This document shows, in pieces, positions 1 through 7,670 of a stretch of 30,271 nucleotides of DNA. A program made the position numbers and the translations under genes. Within the stretch, counting starts at the first letter, position 1, and the number at the start of each line of letters is the position of its first letter. Under the pieces are notes generated by a model. That model saw nothing but the letters and a program-made list of their open reading frames with translations, did not search any database and was not told where the DNA came from. This DNA comes from Faecalibacterium sp. UBA7177 (lineage in GTDB: Bacteria > Bacillota > Clostridia > Oscillospirales > Ruminococcaceae). The stretch is from positions 9,803 to 40,073 of the forward strand of contig DKVN01000041.1 of the NCBI GenBank assembly GCA_002491225.1, in the 5' to 3' direction.

Positions 1-57
1 TGCTGCGCAGCATGCCGCCGGGCCAGGCTGTTTTTTCGTTTACCGGGTCAAAAAGCC

Positions 58-1179
58 TCAGGTCTCCTGCAGTTCCCCCCGGCTGGCGGCCTTGAGGTAG
101 GCGTTGATGAAGCCGTCAAGGTCGCCGTCCATCACCGCCTGCACGTTGCCGTTTTCGTAGCCGGTGCGGTGATCTTTCACCAAGGTGTAGGGCATAAAGA
201 CATAGCTGCGGATCTGATGGCCCCAGGCGATCTCCTTCTGCACGCCCTTGATGTCGCTGATCTTGTCCAGATGCTCCTGCTCCTTGATCTGGTAGAGCTT
301 GGAGGCCAGCATCTTCATGGCGGTATCCCGGTTTTGGAACTGGCTGCGCTCGGTCTGGCAGCTGACCACGATGCCGGTGGGCTTGTGGATCAGCCGCACC
401 GCGCTGGAGGTCTTGTTGATGTGCTGGCCGCCCGCGCCGGACGAGCGGTAGACCTGCATCTCAATGTCCTCGGGGCGGATCTCCACCTGGATCGAATCGT
501 CCAGCTCAGGCATCACCTCGAGGCTGGCAAAGCTGGTCTGGCGGCGGCTCTGGGCGTCGAATGGAGAGACCCGCACCAGCCGGTGCACCCCGTTTTCCCC
601 TTTCAGCATGCCGTAGGCGTTGGGCCCCTCGATGAGGATCGAGGCGCTCTTGAGCCCGGCCTCGTCGCCGTCCTGATAATCGAGGGTACTGACCTTGTAG
701 CCGTGGGCTGCGCCCCAGCGGTTGTACATGCGGAAGAGCATGTCCGCCCAGTCCTGCGCCTCGGTGCCGCCGGTGCCGGGGTGGAAGGTGAGGATGGCGT
801 TGTTCTTGTCGTACTGGCCGGAGAGCAGGGTGATGAGCTGCAATTCGTCCACCGCGGCGGCCACCGTGCCCACCGACGCCTCGGCCTCGGGGATGAGGGC
901 GGGGTCGTTCTCCTCCTCGCAGAGCAGCAGCATGGTCTCGGCGTCGTCGTAGAGGCTGCCCAGCTTCTGGTAGCGCTCCAGCTTGCCCTTGAGGCTGCCC
1001 ATCTCGGAGAACACCCTGGCGCTGGCCTCGGGGTCATCGTAAAAACCGGGCATGGTCATCTTGTTTTCCAGCTCGGCCACCCGCTTTTCGCTGGCCCGGA
1101 TGGCAAGCGCCTCGCCGAGGTCGTCGATGGCGGCGCGGTGAGCGGCAAGCTGTGTTTTCAGTTCGTCGATCGTGATCAT
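58..1179 (-). CDS. prfB: Peptide chain release factor 2
   Basis: RF2 recognises UGA and UAA stop codons in the ribosomal A site and triggers peptide release. The 373-residue protein carries the RF2 codon-recognition tripeptide SPF (in RVSPFDAQSRR) and the catalytic GGQ loop (SGAGGQHINKTSSA), so it is RF2 and not RF1. The N-terminal helical domain and the usual C-terminal end (AVMDGDLDGFI) are both present, and the length is normal for the family. In many bacteria prfB has an in-frame UGA near codon 25 that needs +1 frameshifting. Here the frame runs unbroken through that region (DLGEALAIRASEKRVAELE), so that autoregulation is absent. The ATG start has a purine-rich stretch (AGAAGGGG) upstream. 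A TTTACT-N17-TATACT promoter lies about 100 bp upstream, divergent from the next gene. Confidence 0.97.
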   Translation of the reverse strand: MITIDELKTQLAAHRAAIDDLGEALAIRASEKRVAELENKMTMPGFYDDPEASARVFSEMGSLKGKLERYQKLGSLYDDAETMLLLCEEENDPALIPEAEASVGTVAAAVDELQLITLLSGQYDKNNAILTFHPGTGGTEAQDWADMLFRMYNRWGAAHGYKVSTLDYQDGDEAGLKSASILIEGPNAYGMLKGENGVHRLVRVSPFDAQSRRQTSFASLEVMPELDDSIQVEIRPEDIEMQVYRSSGAGGQHINKTSSAVRLIHKPTGIVVSCQTERSQFQNRDTAMKMLASKLYQIKEQEHLDKISDIKGVQKEIAWGHQIRSYVFMPYTLVKDHRTGYENGNVQAVMDGDLDGFINAYLKAASRGELQET

Positions 1180-1275
1180 TCTTCTGCAAACCCCTTCTCT
1201 GCGTGTTCCGTGTATGGCCGCCCGGCGGGGCGGCGCGCGGTGTTTATTTTCATTTTCGCCTACTATTCTATTGTT

Positions 1276-1304
1276 AGTATACCGAAAAAATATCTCAAAG
1301 TAAA
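1276..1304 (-). promoter_or_regulatory. Sigma-A-type promoter for prfB
   Basis: Read on the minus strand, TTTACT (1304-1299) and TATACT (1281-1276) are separated by exactly 17 bp. The stretch is AT-rich in an otherwise GC-rich window. It points to prfB and predicts a leader of about 90 nt. Confidence 0.6.
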
Positions 1305-1332
1305 GCGCCAGTCTTCGGGTTTGCTATTTGTT

Positions 1333-1361
1333 TTGCTTTTTGGCGGCGGATGCGGTATAAT
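1333..1361 (+). promoter_or_regulatory. Sigma-A-type promoter for the zinc-ribbon/DUF2628 gene
   Basis: TTGCTT (1333-1338) and a consensus TATAAT (1356-1361) are separated by 17 bp. The promoter is divergent from the prfB promoter, with the two elements about 30 bp apart. Confidence 0.7.
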
Positions 1362-1441
1362 ACACAAAAATGGGGATCGTGTGCGCTGGCCGACCATTGC
1401 TCCCCTGCCATGTTTGCTTTTTTATTGGAGGATCTGCCATT

Positions 1442-2440
1442 ATGATGGACTACACCGGGCATGCCTGCCCGCGCTGCAATAAACCCTTTACCCCGGCCGA
1501 CGACATCGTGGTCTGCCCCGAGTGCGGCGCGCCCTACCACCGCAGCTGCTACGAGGCCGAGGGCCACTGCCTTTTTGAGGGGATGCACAGCCCCGAGTTT
1601 GCCTGGAAGCCCGCCCCCTCCGAGGCGGCGCCGGTGGCCTGCCCCCGCTGCGGCGCGGGCAACGCCGAGAGCGCGGTGTTCTGCAGCCACTGCGGCGCGC
1701 GGCTGCAGGAGCCGGAGGACGCCGACGAGGACGCCCGCGGCGAAAACGGCCCCTACGATTACTCCGCCCGGTACGCCGGGGGGCAGGACGCCCGGCAGGG
1801 CGCTGACGGCCCCTACGGCGGGATGGACGAGGAGGGCTTCTTTGGGCCGTTTGGCCAGCTGTTCACCCCCGGCGAGACCCTCTGCGGCATCCCGGTGCAG
1901 ACCTGGGCCGCCTTTTTGGGGGCCAGCTCCCCCTACTATCTGCTCAACTTTAAGCGGATGGAGCTGACCGGGCGCAAGCTGTCGGTCTCGTTCAGCGCCT
2001 TTGTGCTGGGGCCGATCTACTTTTTCTACCGCAAGATGTACAAGTGGGGCTTTGTGTTCGCGGCCCTCTCGCTGCTGCTCGACCTGCCGAGCCTGTTGGC
2101 GATCCTGATCGAGAGCGGCAGCGCGGTGACCGGCGCGCTGACCCTCGCCTCGATCGAGCCGCTGCTCAACATCGCCTGGGTGCTCTCCTGGGTGATGATG
2201 GTGGTGCGCAGCATGGTGGCCCTCTGGCTCTACCGGGACACCGCGCTCGGGCGGATCCAGGCCATCCAGCAGCGGTGGCAGGACGCCGGCAGCCAGCGGG
2301 CGGCCCTGAACGCGCTGGGCGGCACAAGCATCGGCGCGGCGATCGCCTACGGGGTGATCAGCAGCCTGCTGCTGGGTCTGGTGGTTCTGCGGCTGGCCGG
2401 GCCGGGGCTTTATTCGATGTACGCCTCGTATCTGCTGTAA
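1442..2440 (+). CDS. RING/zinc-ribbon protein with DUF2628-like membrane domain
   Basis: A 332-residue protein of unknown function. Residues 9-43 hold a prokaryotic RING-like cluster of metal ligands (C9, C12, C25, C28, H33, C36, H42, C43). Residues 67-84 form a second zinc ribbon (CPRC and CSHC). An acidic, Gly/Tyr-rich linker follows (about 90-145). The C-terminal half resembles DUF2628 proteins: a soluble LLNFKRMELTGRK stretch, then SAFVLGPIYFFYRKMYKWGF and several membrane segments. The zinc modules are probably cytoplasmic. The start is ATG 1442, with GGAGG at 1427-1431; the frame is open further upstream, but no upstream start has a comparable site. It has its own promoter. A role in sensing or in membrane protein quality control is possible but not shown. 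Confidence 0.85.
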   Translation: MMDYTGHACPRCNKPFTPADDIVVCPECGAPYHRSCYEAEGHCLFEGMHSPEFAWKPAPSEAAPVACPRCGAGNAESAVFCSHCGARLQEPEDADEDARGENGPYDYSARYAGGQDARQGADGPYGGMDEEGFFGPFGQLFTPGETLCGIPVQTWAAFLGASSPYYLLNFKRMELTGRKLSVSFSAFVLGPIYFFYRKMYKWGFVFAALSLLLDLPSLLAILIESGSAVTGALTLASIEPLLNIAWVLSWVMMVVRSMVALWLYRDTALGRIQAIQQRWQDAGSQRAALNALGGTSIGAAIAYGVISSLLLGLVVLRLAGPGLYSMYASYLL

Positions 2441-2492
2441 GGCGGCCCGCGGGCCGCCCCATCCCGCCGCCGCGCCAAACGCACGGCGGCGG
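2441..2492. other. Two inverted repeats between the DUF2628 gene and galU
   Basis: Immediately after the stop codon, 2441-2458 is a perfect 18-bp palindrome (GGCGGCCCGCGGGCCGCC). A second hairpin (CCGCCGCCG at 2464-2472 with CGGCGGCGG at 2484-2492) follows. Neither has a T tract, so they are poor intrinsic terminators. They may stabilise RNA 3' ends or only reflect GC-rich spacer sequence. No promoter for galU was found here. Confidence 0.45.
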
Positions 2493-2522
2493 AACAACCT
2501 ATCGAGAGGAGTGACCATTCCA

Positions 2523-3404
2523 TTGGCAAAGGTAACAAAGGCGGTGATCCCGGCCGCCGGGCTGGGCACCCGTGTGCTGCCCGCCACCAAGGCGATGCCC
2601 AAGGAGATGCTGCCCATCGTGGATAAGCCCGCCATCCAGTACATCGTGGAGGAGGCGGTGCGCGCCGGGATCGAGGACATCCTGATCATCACCGGCCGCG
2701 GCAAGGGCATCATCGAGGATCATTTTGACCGCGCGCCCGAGCTGGAGACCGCCCTCGCCAAGCCCGGCAAGGAAAAGGCGCTGGAGGAGTGCCTTGGCAT
2801 CGCGGGGCTGGCCAACATCTTTTTTGTGCGCCAGAAGCAGACCCTCGGCCTCGGCCACGCAGTGCGGATGGCCAAGCCCTTTACCGGCAGCGAGCCCTTT
2901 GTGGTGCTGTACGGGGACGATGTGATCATGGGCGAGGACCCCTGCGCCGCCCAGCTCTGCCGCGCCTACGAGGCCTACGGCCGGGCGGCGGTGGGCATCA
3001 AGGAGGTGAGCCTTGATGCCATCCGGCGGTACTCCTCGATGAAGGTGGCCCCCATCCCGGGCGGCGCGGCCAACCACTACCTCATCGACGATATGGTCGA
3101 GAAACCCGCCCCGGGGCAGGAGTTCAGCCTCTTCAGCATTCTGGGGCGCTGTCTGCTGACCCCCGAGATCTACGATATCCTCGACCACACCGCCCCCGGC
3201 GCAGGGGGCGAGATCCAGCTGACCGACGCGATGGCCGAGCTGGCCCGCACCAGGGGGGTGACCGGGGTGGACTTTACCGGCAAGCGGTACGACATGGGCA
3301 ACAAGCTGGGCGTGATGCAGGCCCAGGTTGAGACCGCCCTGACCCACCCCGAGATCGGCCCGGCCTTCCGGGCGTATCTGAAAGAGCTGGCCGGGCAGCT
3401 GTGA
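2523..3404 (+). CDS. galU: UTP-glucose-1-phosphate uridylyltransferase
   Basis: GalU makes UDP-glucose from UTP and glucose-1-phosphate, for glycolipids, exopolysaccharide and galactose metabolism. The N-terminal nucleotide-binding signature AAGLGTRVLPATKAMPKEML is intact, followed by VDKPAIQYIVEEA, GDDVIMGED and the sugar-binding VEKP segment. The length is normal at about 293 residues. The start is uncertain. A GTG at 2511 overlaps the GAGAGGAGTG ribosome binding site, so TTG 2523 is preferred: it has usable spacing and gives MAKVTKAVIPAAGLGTR, which matches family N-termini. The neighbour galT uses the UDP-glucose made here, so the pair forms a Leloir-pathway module. Confidence 0.94.
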   Translation: MAKVTKAVIPAAGLGTRVLPATKAMPKEMLPIVDKPAIQYIVEEAVRAGIEDILIITGRGKGIIEDHFDRAPELETALAKPGKEKALEECLGIAGLANIFFVRQKQTLGLGHAVRMAKPFTGSEPFVVLYGDDVIMGEDPCAAQLCRAYEAYGRAAVGIKEVSLDAIRRYSSMKVAPIPGGAANHYLIDDMVEKPAPGQEFSLFSILGRCLLTPEIYDILDHTAPGAGGEIQLTDAMAELARTRGVTGVDFTGKRYDMGNKLGVMQAQVETALTHPEIGPAFRAYLKELAGQL

Positions 3405-3554
3405 GCCGGGCGGCGAAACGTGCGGCCCGAGCGGTGAAAACGGCCGCGAAACTTGCAACGAATTGTTGAATCTGCTCTATTTTATACAAAATGGAACGAA
3501 TTTTGCGGGGGAAACCGCCCGCGGAGCGATCGCAACACAGGGGGAGGAACCATC

Positions 3555-5087
3555 ATGAACGCCGGGTATGAGATCGAACGGTTATTGCAGTTTGCCCAAA
3601 AGCACAAGCTGATCAAGGGGCTGGATGTGATCGTGGCGCGCAACGCGCTGCTGGACGTGATGAAGCTGGACGCGCCCTACGAGGGCGATCTGGCCGAGGA
3701 GGAGCTGGAGGCCCCGACCCCCATCCTTGAAAATCTGCTGGACGCGGCGGCTGAAAAGGGCCTGTTTGACAACGAGGTGTACCAGTACCGGGTGAACTTT
3801 GAGGCCCGGATCATGGGCTGCGTGACCCCCGGGGCCGAGGCGGTGGCCCACAAGTTCAAAAAGCTTTATAAAAAGAAGAGCCCCAAAAAGGCCACCAAAT
3901 ATTTTTACGACCTCTGCCGGGACTCCTACTACATCCGCACCGCCCAGATCGCCCGCAACATCCAGTGGGTCTCCCATGCCGAGTACGGCGAGCTGGAGAT
4001 CACCATCAACCTGACCAAGCCGGAAAAGGATCCCAAGACCATCGCGCTGGAAAAGCTGCAGCCCCAGGCGGGCTATCCCAAGTGCATGCTCTGCCGGGAG
4101 AACCCGGGCTACGCCGGGCGGGTGAACTTCCCCGCGCGGCAGAACCACCGGGTGGTGCCGCTGAGCTTGTGCGGTGAGCGGTGGTATCTGCAGTACAGCC
4201 CCTATGTCTATTACAATGAGCACTGCATCGTCTTTTGCGACGAGCACAAGCCGATGGAGATGGATCGGCACACCCTCGAGCTGCTCTTCAGTTTTGTGGG
4301 GCAGTTCCCCCATTACACCTGCGGCAGCAACGCCAACCTGCCCATCGTGGGGGGCAGCATCCTGAGCCACAGCCATTTCCAGGGCGGGCGGTATGTCTTC
4401 CCGATGCAGAAGGCGGCCATCAGCCAGCATCTGGAGGCCAAAAGCTTTGCCGGGGTGCGGGCGGGCATCCTGCACTGGCCGGTGTCCACCGTGCGGCTGG
4501 AGGGTGCCGAGCCCGCCGCCCTGATCGAGGCGGGGGCCGCCATTTTGGAGGCCTGGCAGGGCTACAGCGACGAGAGCGTGGGGGTGCGGGCCTTTACCGG
4601 CGAGACCCCCCACAACACGGTCACCCCCATCCTGCATTACGAGAAGGAGCGGGGGTATATCCTCGATGTGACCCTGCGCAACAACCGCACGAGCGAGGAA
4701 TACCCGGACGGCATCTTCCACCCGCACCCCGAGTACCACAATATTAAAAAGGAGAACATCGGGCTCATCGAGGTGATGGGGCTTGCCATCCTGCCCAGCC
4801 GCCTCAAGGACCAGAGCGCGGCCATTGCGGACATCCTCTCGGGCAGGGCGGAGAACACCAGCCGGGAGGCGGGCAGCCCGCTGGCCGTGCACGCGGACTG
4901 GATCGACGAGCTGCTGGCGAAGTACGGCACCGCTCTGGCCCCCGAGGCGGCGGCCGAGGTGGTGAAAAAGGAGATCGGCGTAGTGTTTGGCAAGGTGCTG
5001 GAGAATACCGGCGTCTTTCAGCTGACCGATGCCGGGCAGGCGGCGTTTTTGCGTTTTTTGCAGACGGCGGGCTTTTGCGCGCTGTGA
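3555..5087 (+). CDS. galT: UDP-glucose-hexose-1-phosphate uridylyltransferase (class II GalT)
   Basis: GalT exchanges UMP between UDP-glucose and galactose-1-phosphate in the Leloir pathway. The 510-residue length and sequence fit the Firmicute class-II GalT family, which is unlike the E. coli enzyme. The His-rich active-site region GGSILSHSHFQGG lies about midway, and family blocks such as NPGYAGRVNFPARQNHR and FHPHPEYHNIKKENIGLIEVMG are intact. The start is ATG 3555 with GGGGAGG at 3541-3547; the frame is open upstream, but no upstream start has such a site. The 150-bp spacer after galU has an AT-rich patch (TTGCAA at 3453, TATACA at 3484) that could be a weak promoter, but spacing is imperfect. 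galK and galE are not in the window. Confidence 0.96.
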   Translation: MNAGYEIERLLQFAQKHKLIKGLDVIVARNALLDVMKLDAPYEGDLAEEELEAPTPILENLLDAAAEKGLFDNEVYQYRVNFEARIMGCVTPGAEAVAHKFKKLYKKKSPKKATKYFYDLCRDSYYIRTAQIARNIQWVSHAEYGELEITINLTKPEKDPKTIALEKLQPQAGYPKCMLCRENPGYAGRVNFPARQNHRVVPLSLCGERWYLQYSPYVYYNEHCIVFCDEHKPMEMDRHTLELLFSFVGQFPHYTCGSNANLPIVGGSILSHSHFQGGRYVFPMQKAAISQHLEAKSFAGVRAGILHWPVSTVRLEGAEPAALIEAGAAILEAWQGYSDESVGVRAFTGETPHNTVTPILHYEKERGYILDVTLRNNRTSEEYPDGIFHPHPEYHNIKKENIGLIEVMGLAILPSRLKDQSAAIADILSGRAENTSREAGSPLAVHADWIDELLAKYGTALAPEAAAEVVKKEIGVVFGKVLENTGVFQLTDAGQAAFLRFLQTAGFCAL

Positions 5088-5114
5088 GCCGCCTATAAAA
5101 AGGAGTGTATCATC

Positions 5115-5465
5115 ATGGAAAAAGAGCGCAGAAAGGAACTGCGCGCGCAGTATGACCAGCGCAAGCCCGAGATGGGCGTTGTCTGCTTAAAGAGCGGTGA
5201 ACGGCGGTGGATCGCGGTTTCTACCGACGCGAAGGCCGACTACAACGGCATCCTCTTCCAGCTCAAGCTGGGCTCCTGGCCGGGGCGGGAGCTGCAAAAG
5301 GCCTTTACCGAGGCACCGGACAGCTTTGAGTGGTCGCTGCTGAAAAAGCTCGACTATGACGAGCGGGAGGACGACCACCGGGACGATCTGGAGCTGCTCT
5401 ATCTGCAGTGTCTGGACGAGTATCCTGACGCGATGCCGATGCGGCCGGGCAAGCACCGGCGCTGA
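5115..5465 (+). CDS. GIY-YIG nuclease-like small protein
   Basis: This 116-residue protein resembles a group of short Firmicute proteins annotated as GIY-YIG nuclease family. The expected two-strand core is recognisable as MGVVCLKS...RRWIAVS, but the GIY and YIG tripeptides themselves are degenerate (GVV and IAV), so nuclease activity is doubtful. Other features are a charged N-terminus (MEKERRKELRAQYDQRKPEMG) and an acidic helix near the C-terminus (DEREDDHRDDLELLYLQCLDEYP). The start is ATG 5115, with AAAAAGGAGTG just upstream. It follows galT by only 27 bp and may be co-transcribed. The family assignment rests on recognised sequence pattern; the function is unknown. Confidence 0.75.
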   Translation: MEKERRKELRAQYDQRKPEMGVVCLKSGERRWIAVSTDAKADYNGILFQLKLGSWPGRELQKAFTEAPDSFEWSLLKKLDYDEREDDHRDDLELLYLQCLDEYPDAMPMRPGKHRR

Positions 5466-5500
5466 GGGAAATTTGCGCGGCTTTTGTACAAGCTCCGCGC

Positions 5501-5529
5501 TTGACACGCCCGGGTTTGCCTGTTATAAT
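5501..5529 (+). promoter_or_regulatory. Consensus sigma-A promoter of the rpsF operon
   Basis: A perfect TTGACA (5501-5506) and a perfect TATAAT (5524-5529) are separated by 17 bp, with an extended -10 TG at 5521-5522. This is the best promoter in the window. It predicts transcription from about 5536, consistent with very strong ribosomal protein expression. Confidence 0.92.
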
Positions 5530-5535
5530 AAGATG

Positions 5536-5662
5536 TCGCTTTGCGGGATGCGCTGCCTTTTCCGAACGGTCGGGCGGTGCAGCCTTGCGGCCGCGGGTGC
5601 TTTTGCCCCGCGATCCTTGCCCCTGTTATGGGGGCCATATGTCCAAAAGGAGGTGCACAGAA
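5536..5662 (+). promoter_or_regulatory. Structured rpsF leader, possible S6:S18 autoregulatory RNA
   Basis: The predicted 127-nt leader can fold into consecutive hairpins. The first is GCTGC (5552-5556) with GCAGC (5579-5583), enclosing CCGA/TCGG (5562-5565 and 5570-5573). The second is CGCGGG (5592-5597) with CCCGCG (5607-5612). The third is GCCCC (5619-5623) with GGGGC (5631-5635), just before the ribosome binding site at 5645-5654. S6:S18 autoregulatory leaders with a bulged CCG are known for many rpsF operons. A CCG is present at 5562-5564 inside the first stem, but the match to that motif is an inference. Confidence 0.5.
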
Positions 5663-5947
5663 ATGGCAAAATACGAGACCATGCTGGTGACCAGCGCTGC
5701 GCTGGACGAGGAGGCTTCGGCCGCGCTCGTCGGCAAGTTCAAGAGCCTGATCGAGGCCCACGGCACCATCGACGCGGTGGATGAGTGGGGCAAAAAGCGT
5801 CTGGCCTACCCCATCAACGATGAGAACGAGGGCGTTTACACCGTGATCCAGTTTACCAGCGGGCCCGAGTTCCCCGCGGAGCTTGAGCGCGTGTACAAGA
5901 TCACCGACGGCGTGCTGCGTTTTCTGACCACGGCCGTCGAGGCATAA
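5663..5947 (+). CDS. rpsF: 30S ribosomal protein S6
   Basis: S6 binds 16S rRNA in the platform of the small subunit as a dimer with S18. The 94-residue protein starts MAKYETMLVTSAALDE, has the conserved WGKKRLAYPI segment and ends with the FTSGPEFPAELERVYKITDGVLRFL region. The length is typical. The start is ATG 5663, with AAAAGGAGGTG at 5645-5654. The frame is open upstream to 5501, but that region is promoter and leader. It is the first gene of the classical rpsF-ssb-rpsR operon. Confidence 0.98.
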   Translation: MAKYETMLVTSAALDEEASAALVGKFKSLIEAHGTIDAVDEWGKKRLAYPINDENEGVYTVIQFTSGPEFPAELERVYKITDGVLRFLTTAVEA

Positions 5948-5963
5948 GGGAGGGCGCAGGCTT

Positions 5964-6428
5964 ATGCTGAATGTCATCGCCATCATGGGCCGGCTGGTGG
6001 CCGACCCGCAGCTGCGCCAGACCCAGCAGGGCACCAGCGTCGCGTCCTTTCGCATCGCGTGCGACCGCAACCGCGCCGACCAGAACGGCCAGCGCCAGGC
6101 GGATTTCTTTGACGTGACGGCATGGCGCGGCACGGCCGAGTTCGTCTGCAAGTATTTTCAAAAGGGCAGCCTGATCGCCATTGAAGGCCAGCTGCAAAGC
6201 CGCCGGTATCAGGACAAAAACGGCAACAACCGCACCGCGATCGAGATCGTTGCGAACAATGTCAACTTCGCGGGCCCGAAAAACTCCTCGGGCGGCGGCA
6301 GCTATGCCCCGGCCCCCGCGCCGCAGCAGCAGTACAGCCACCCTGCCCCGCAGGAGGTGCCCAGCTACTCGGCCGGGTCGAACGACGATTTCGCCGTGAT
6401 CGACGACAACGACGACCTGCCCTTCTAA
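5964..6428 (+). CDS. ssb: Single-stranded DNA-binding protein
   Basis: SSB coats single-stranded DNA during replication and repair and recruits partner proteins through its C-terminal tip. The 154-residue protein has an N-terminal OB fold (MLNVIAIMGRLVADPQLRQT, FFDVTAWRGTAEFVCKYFQKG, IEGQLQSRRYQDKNGNNRT). A Gly/Pro/Gln-rich disordered linker follows (about 113-140). The acidic tail ends in the diagnostic DDLPF. The gene lies 16 bp after rpsF and about 90 bp before rpsR, the standard order in Firmicutes. The start ATG 5964 has AGGGAGGG about 10 bp upstream. Confidence 0.98.
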   Translation: MLNVIAIMGRLVADPQLRQTQQGTSVASFRIACDRNRADQNGQRQADFFDVTAWRGTAEFVCKYFQKGSLIAIEGQLQSRRYQDKNGNNRTAIEIVANNVNFAGPKNSSGGGSYAPAPAPQQQYSHPAPQEVPSYSAGSNDDFAVIDDNDDLPF

Positions 6429-6520
6429 GGCGAAAGGCGCGGCCTTTCCCCCCTAAGGGCATTCTCATCCTGAGTGCGGTGTTTTGACGCTGCACGGTAC
6501 AAAAAGGAGGTTAAACCGCT

Positions 6521-6775
6521 ATGGCTTTTGAGCGTTCCGAAGGCCGGCCCCAGCGCCCCCAGCGCCGCGGCCGCCGCAAGGTCTGCAGCTTCTGTGTGGA
6601 CCGTATCGAGCATATCGACTATAAGGACGTGCCCCGTCTGCGCAAGTATGTCAGCGAGCGCGCCAAGATCATCCCCCGCCGGGTCACCGGCACCTGCGCG
6701 TTCCATCAGCGCGAGCTGACCGTCGCCATCAAGCGCGCCCGTCATGTGGCCCTGATGCCCTACGTCAGCGACTGA
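6521..6775 (+). CDS. rpsR: 30S ribosomal protein S18 (zinc-binding type)
   Basis: S18 pairs with S6 on the platform of the 30S subunit. The 84-residue protein shows the family core (YKDVPRLRKYVSERAKIIPRRVTGTCAFHQRELTVAIKRARHVALMPY). It keeps a CSFC pair near residue 23 and a CAFH pair near residue 66. This is the ligand pattern of the zinc-containing (C+) S18 form; many bacteria carry a cysteine-free paralogue instead. The ribosome binding site AAAAAGGAGG precedes ATG 6521. It is the last gene of the operon and is followed by a strong terminator. Confidence 0.98.
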   Translation: MAFERSEGRPQRPQRRGRRKVCSFCVDRIEHIDYKDVPRLRKYVSERAKIIPRRVTGTCAFHQRELTVAIKRARHVALMPYVSD

Positions 6776-6797
6776 TCGATCCCAAAACGCACTTTTG

Positions 6798-6834
6798 CGC
6801 CCCTGCCGCTTTACGCGGCGGGGGCGTTTGTGTT
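6798..6834 (+). terminator. Intrinsic terminator of the rpsF-ssb-rpsR operon
   Basis: A 12-bp stem (6798-6809 with 6815-6826, one G-U pair) with a 5-nt loop is followed by TTTGTGTT. It sits about 20 bp after the rpsR stop codon. Confidence 0.85.
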
Positions 6835-6959
6835 ATCCTATAGAAAGGCGCGAGAAGGGCGTGGAGACACGCGGGCGGGCTGCCGCCCGGCCTTTTGCGC
6901 CGAAGGCCCGCGGGCCCCTGCCCCCGCCCGCGCACCCCGAAAGGAGCCCTGTTCTGAAA

Positions 6960-7670
6960 ATGGCTGCGAAGATCCTTGTGGTGGACGACGAGGAGGCCAT
7001 TGCCGGCCTTGTGCGCATCTGCCTGGAAAACGAAAATTACACGGTCGAGACCTGCGGCTGCGGCGAGGACGCGCTGGCCAGCATCGCGGCCGGCCCGCCG
7101 GATCTGGCCATCCTCGATGTGATGCTGCCGGACATTGACGGGTTTGCGCTCTGCCAGACCATCCGCAAGCAGCACCTCTTCCCCATTTTGATGCTGACCG
7201 CACGGGTGGAGGACATGGACAAGATCATGGGGCTGACCCTTGGGGCGGACGATTACATCACCAAGCCCTTTAACCCGCTGGAGCTGGTGGCAAGGGTCAA
7301 GACCCAGCTGCGCCGGTACCAGAAGTACGATGCCGCCGCGCCCGCCGGAGCGCAGAGCGCGGCCGCCCCGCTCGAATATGAGATCCGCGGGCTGACCATC
7401 AACCTCGCCGCCCACCGCTGTACCCTGTACGGCAGGGAGCTGGCGCTGACCCCGCTGGAATTTGCGATCCTGTGGTATTTATGCAGCCATCAGGGACAGG
7501 TGGTGCCCAGCGAGGAGCTGTTTGAGGCGGTGTGGCAGGAGAAATATTTTGAGAGCAACAACACCGTGATGGCCCACATCGCCCGCCTGCGGGAAAAGCT
7601 GGGCGAGAGCGGCCAGCGGCCCAAGTTCATCAAGACGGTATGGGGGGTGGGGTACACCATTGAAGCCTGA
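6960..7670 (+). CDS. VanR-like response regulator (OmpR/PhoB family)
   Basis: A 236-residue transcription regulator. The receiver domain (1-115) has acidic residues D9/D10, phospho-acceptor D53 (LAILDVMLPDIDG), T80 (LMLTAR) and K102 (YITKPFNPLEL). A winged-helix DNA-binding domain follows (about 135-236), with LTPLEFAILWYLCSHQGQV and the C-terminal TVWGVGYTIEA. Sequence and context (next to a VanS-like kinase and a VanG-like ligase) suggest the VanR group. The start is ATG 6960, with AAAGGAG about 13 nt upstream; the upstream open frame is GC-rich spacer. No clear promoter was found in the 125 bp between the rpsR terminator and this start. The kinase start overlaps its stop. Confidence 0.93.
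   Translation: MAAKILVVDDEEAIAGLVRICLENENYTVETCGCGEDALASIAAGPPDLAILDVMLPDIDGFALCQTIRKQHLFPILMLTARVEDMDKIMGLTLGADDYITKPFNPLELVARVKTQLRRYQKYDAAAPAGAQSAAAPLEYEIRGLTINLAAHRCTLYGRELALTPLEFAILWYLCSHQGQVVPSEELFEAVWQEKYFESNNTVMAHIARLREKLGESGQRPKFIKTVWGVGYTIEA

Noticed and set aside
1..57. Partial gene at the left edge
   Set aside because: The 57 bp before the prfB stop show no recognisable coding sequence or hairpin; nothing can be supported.
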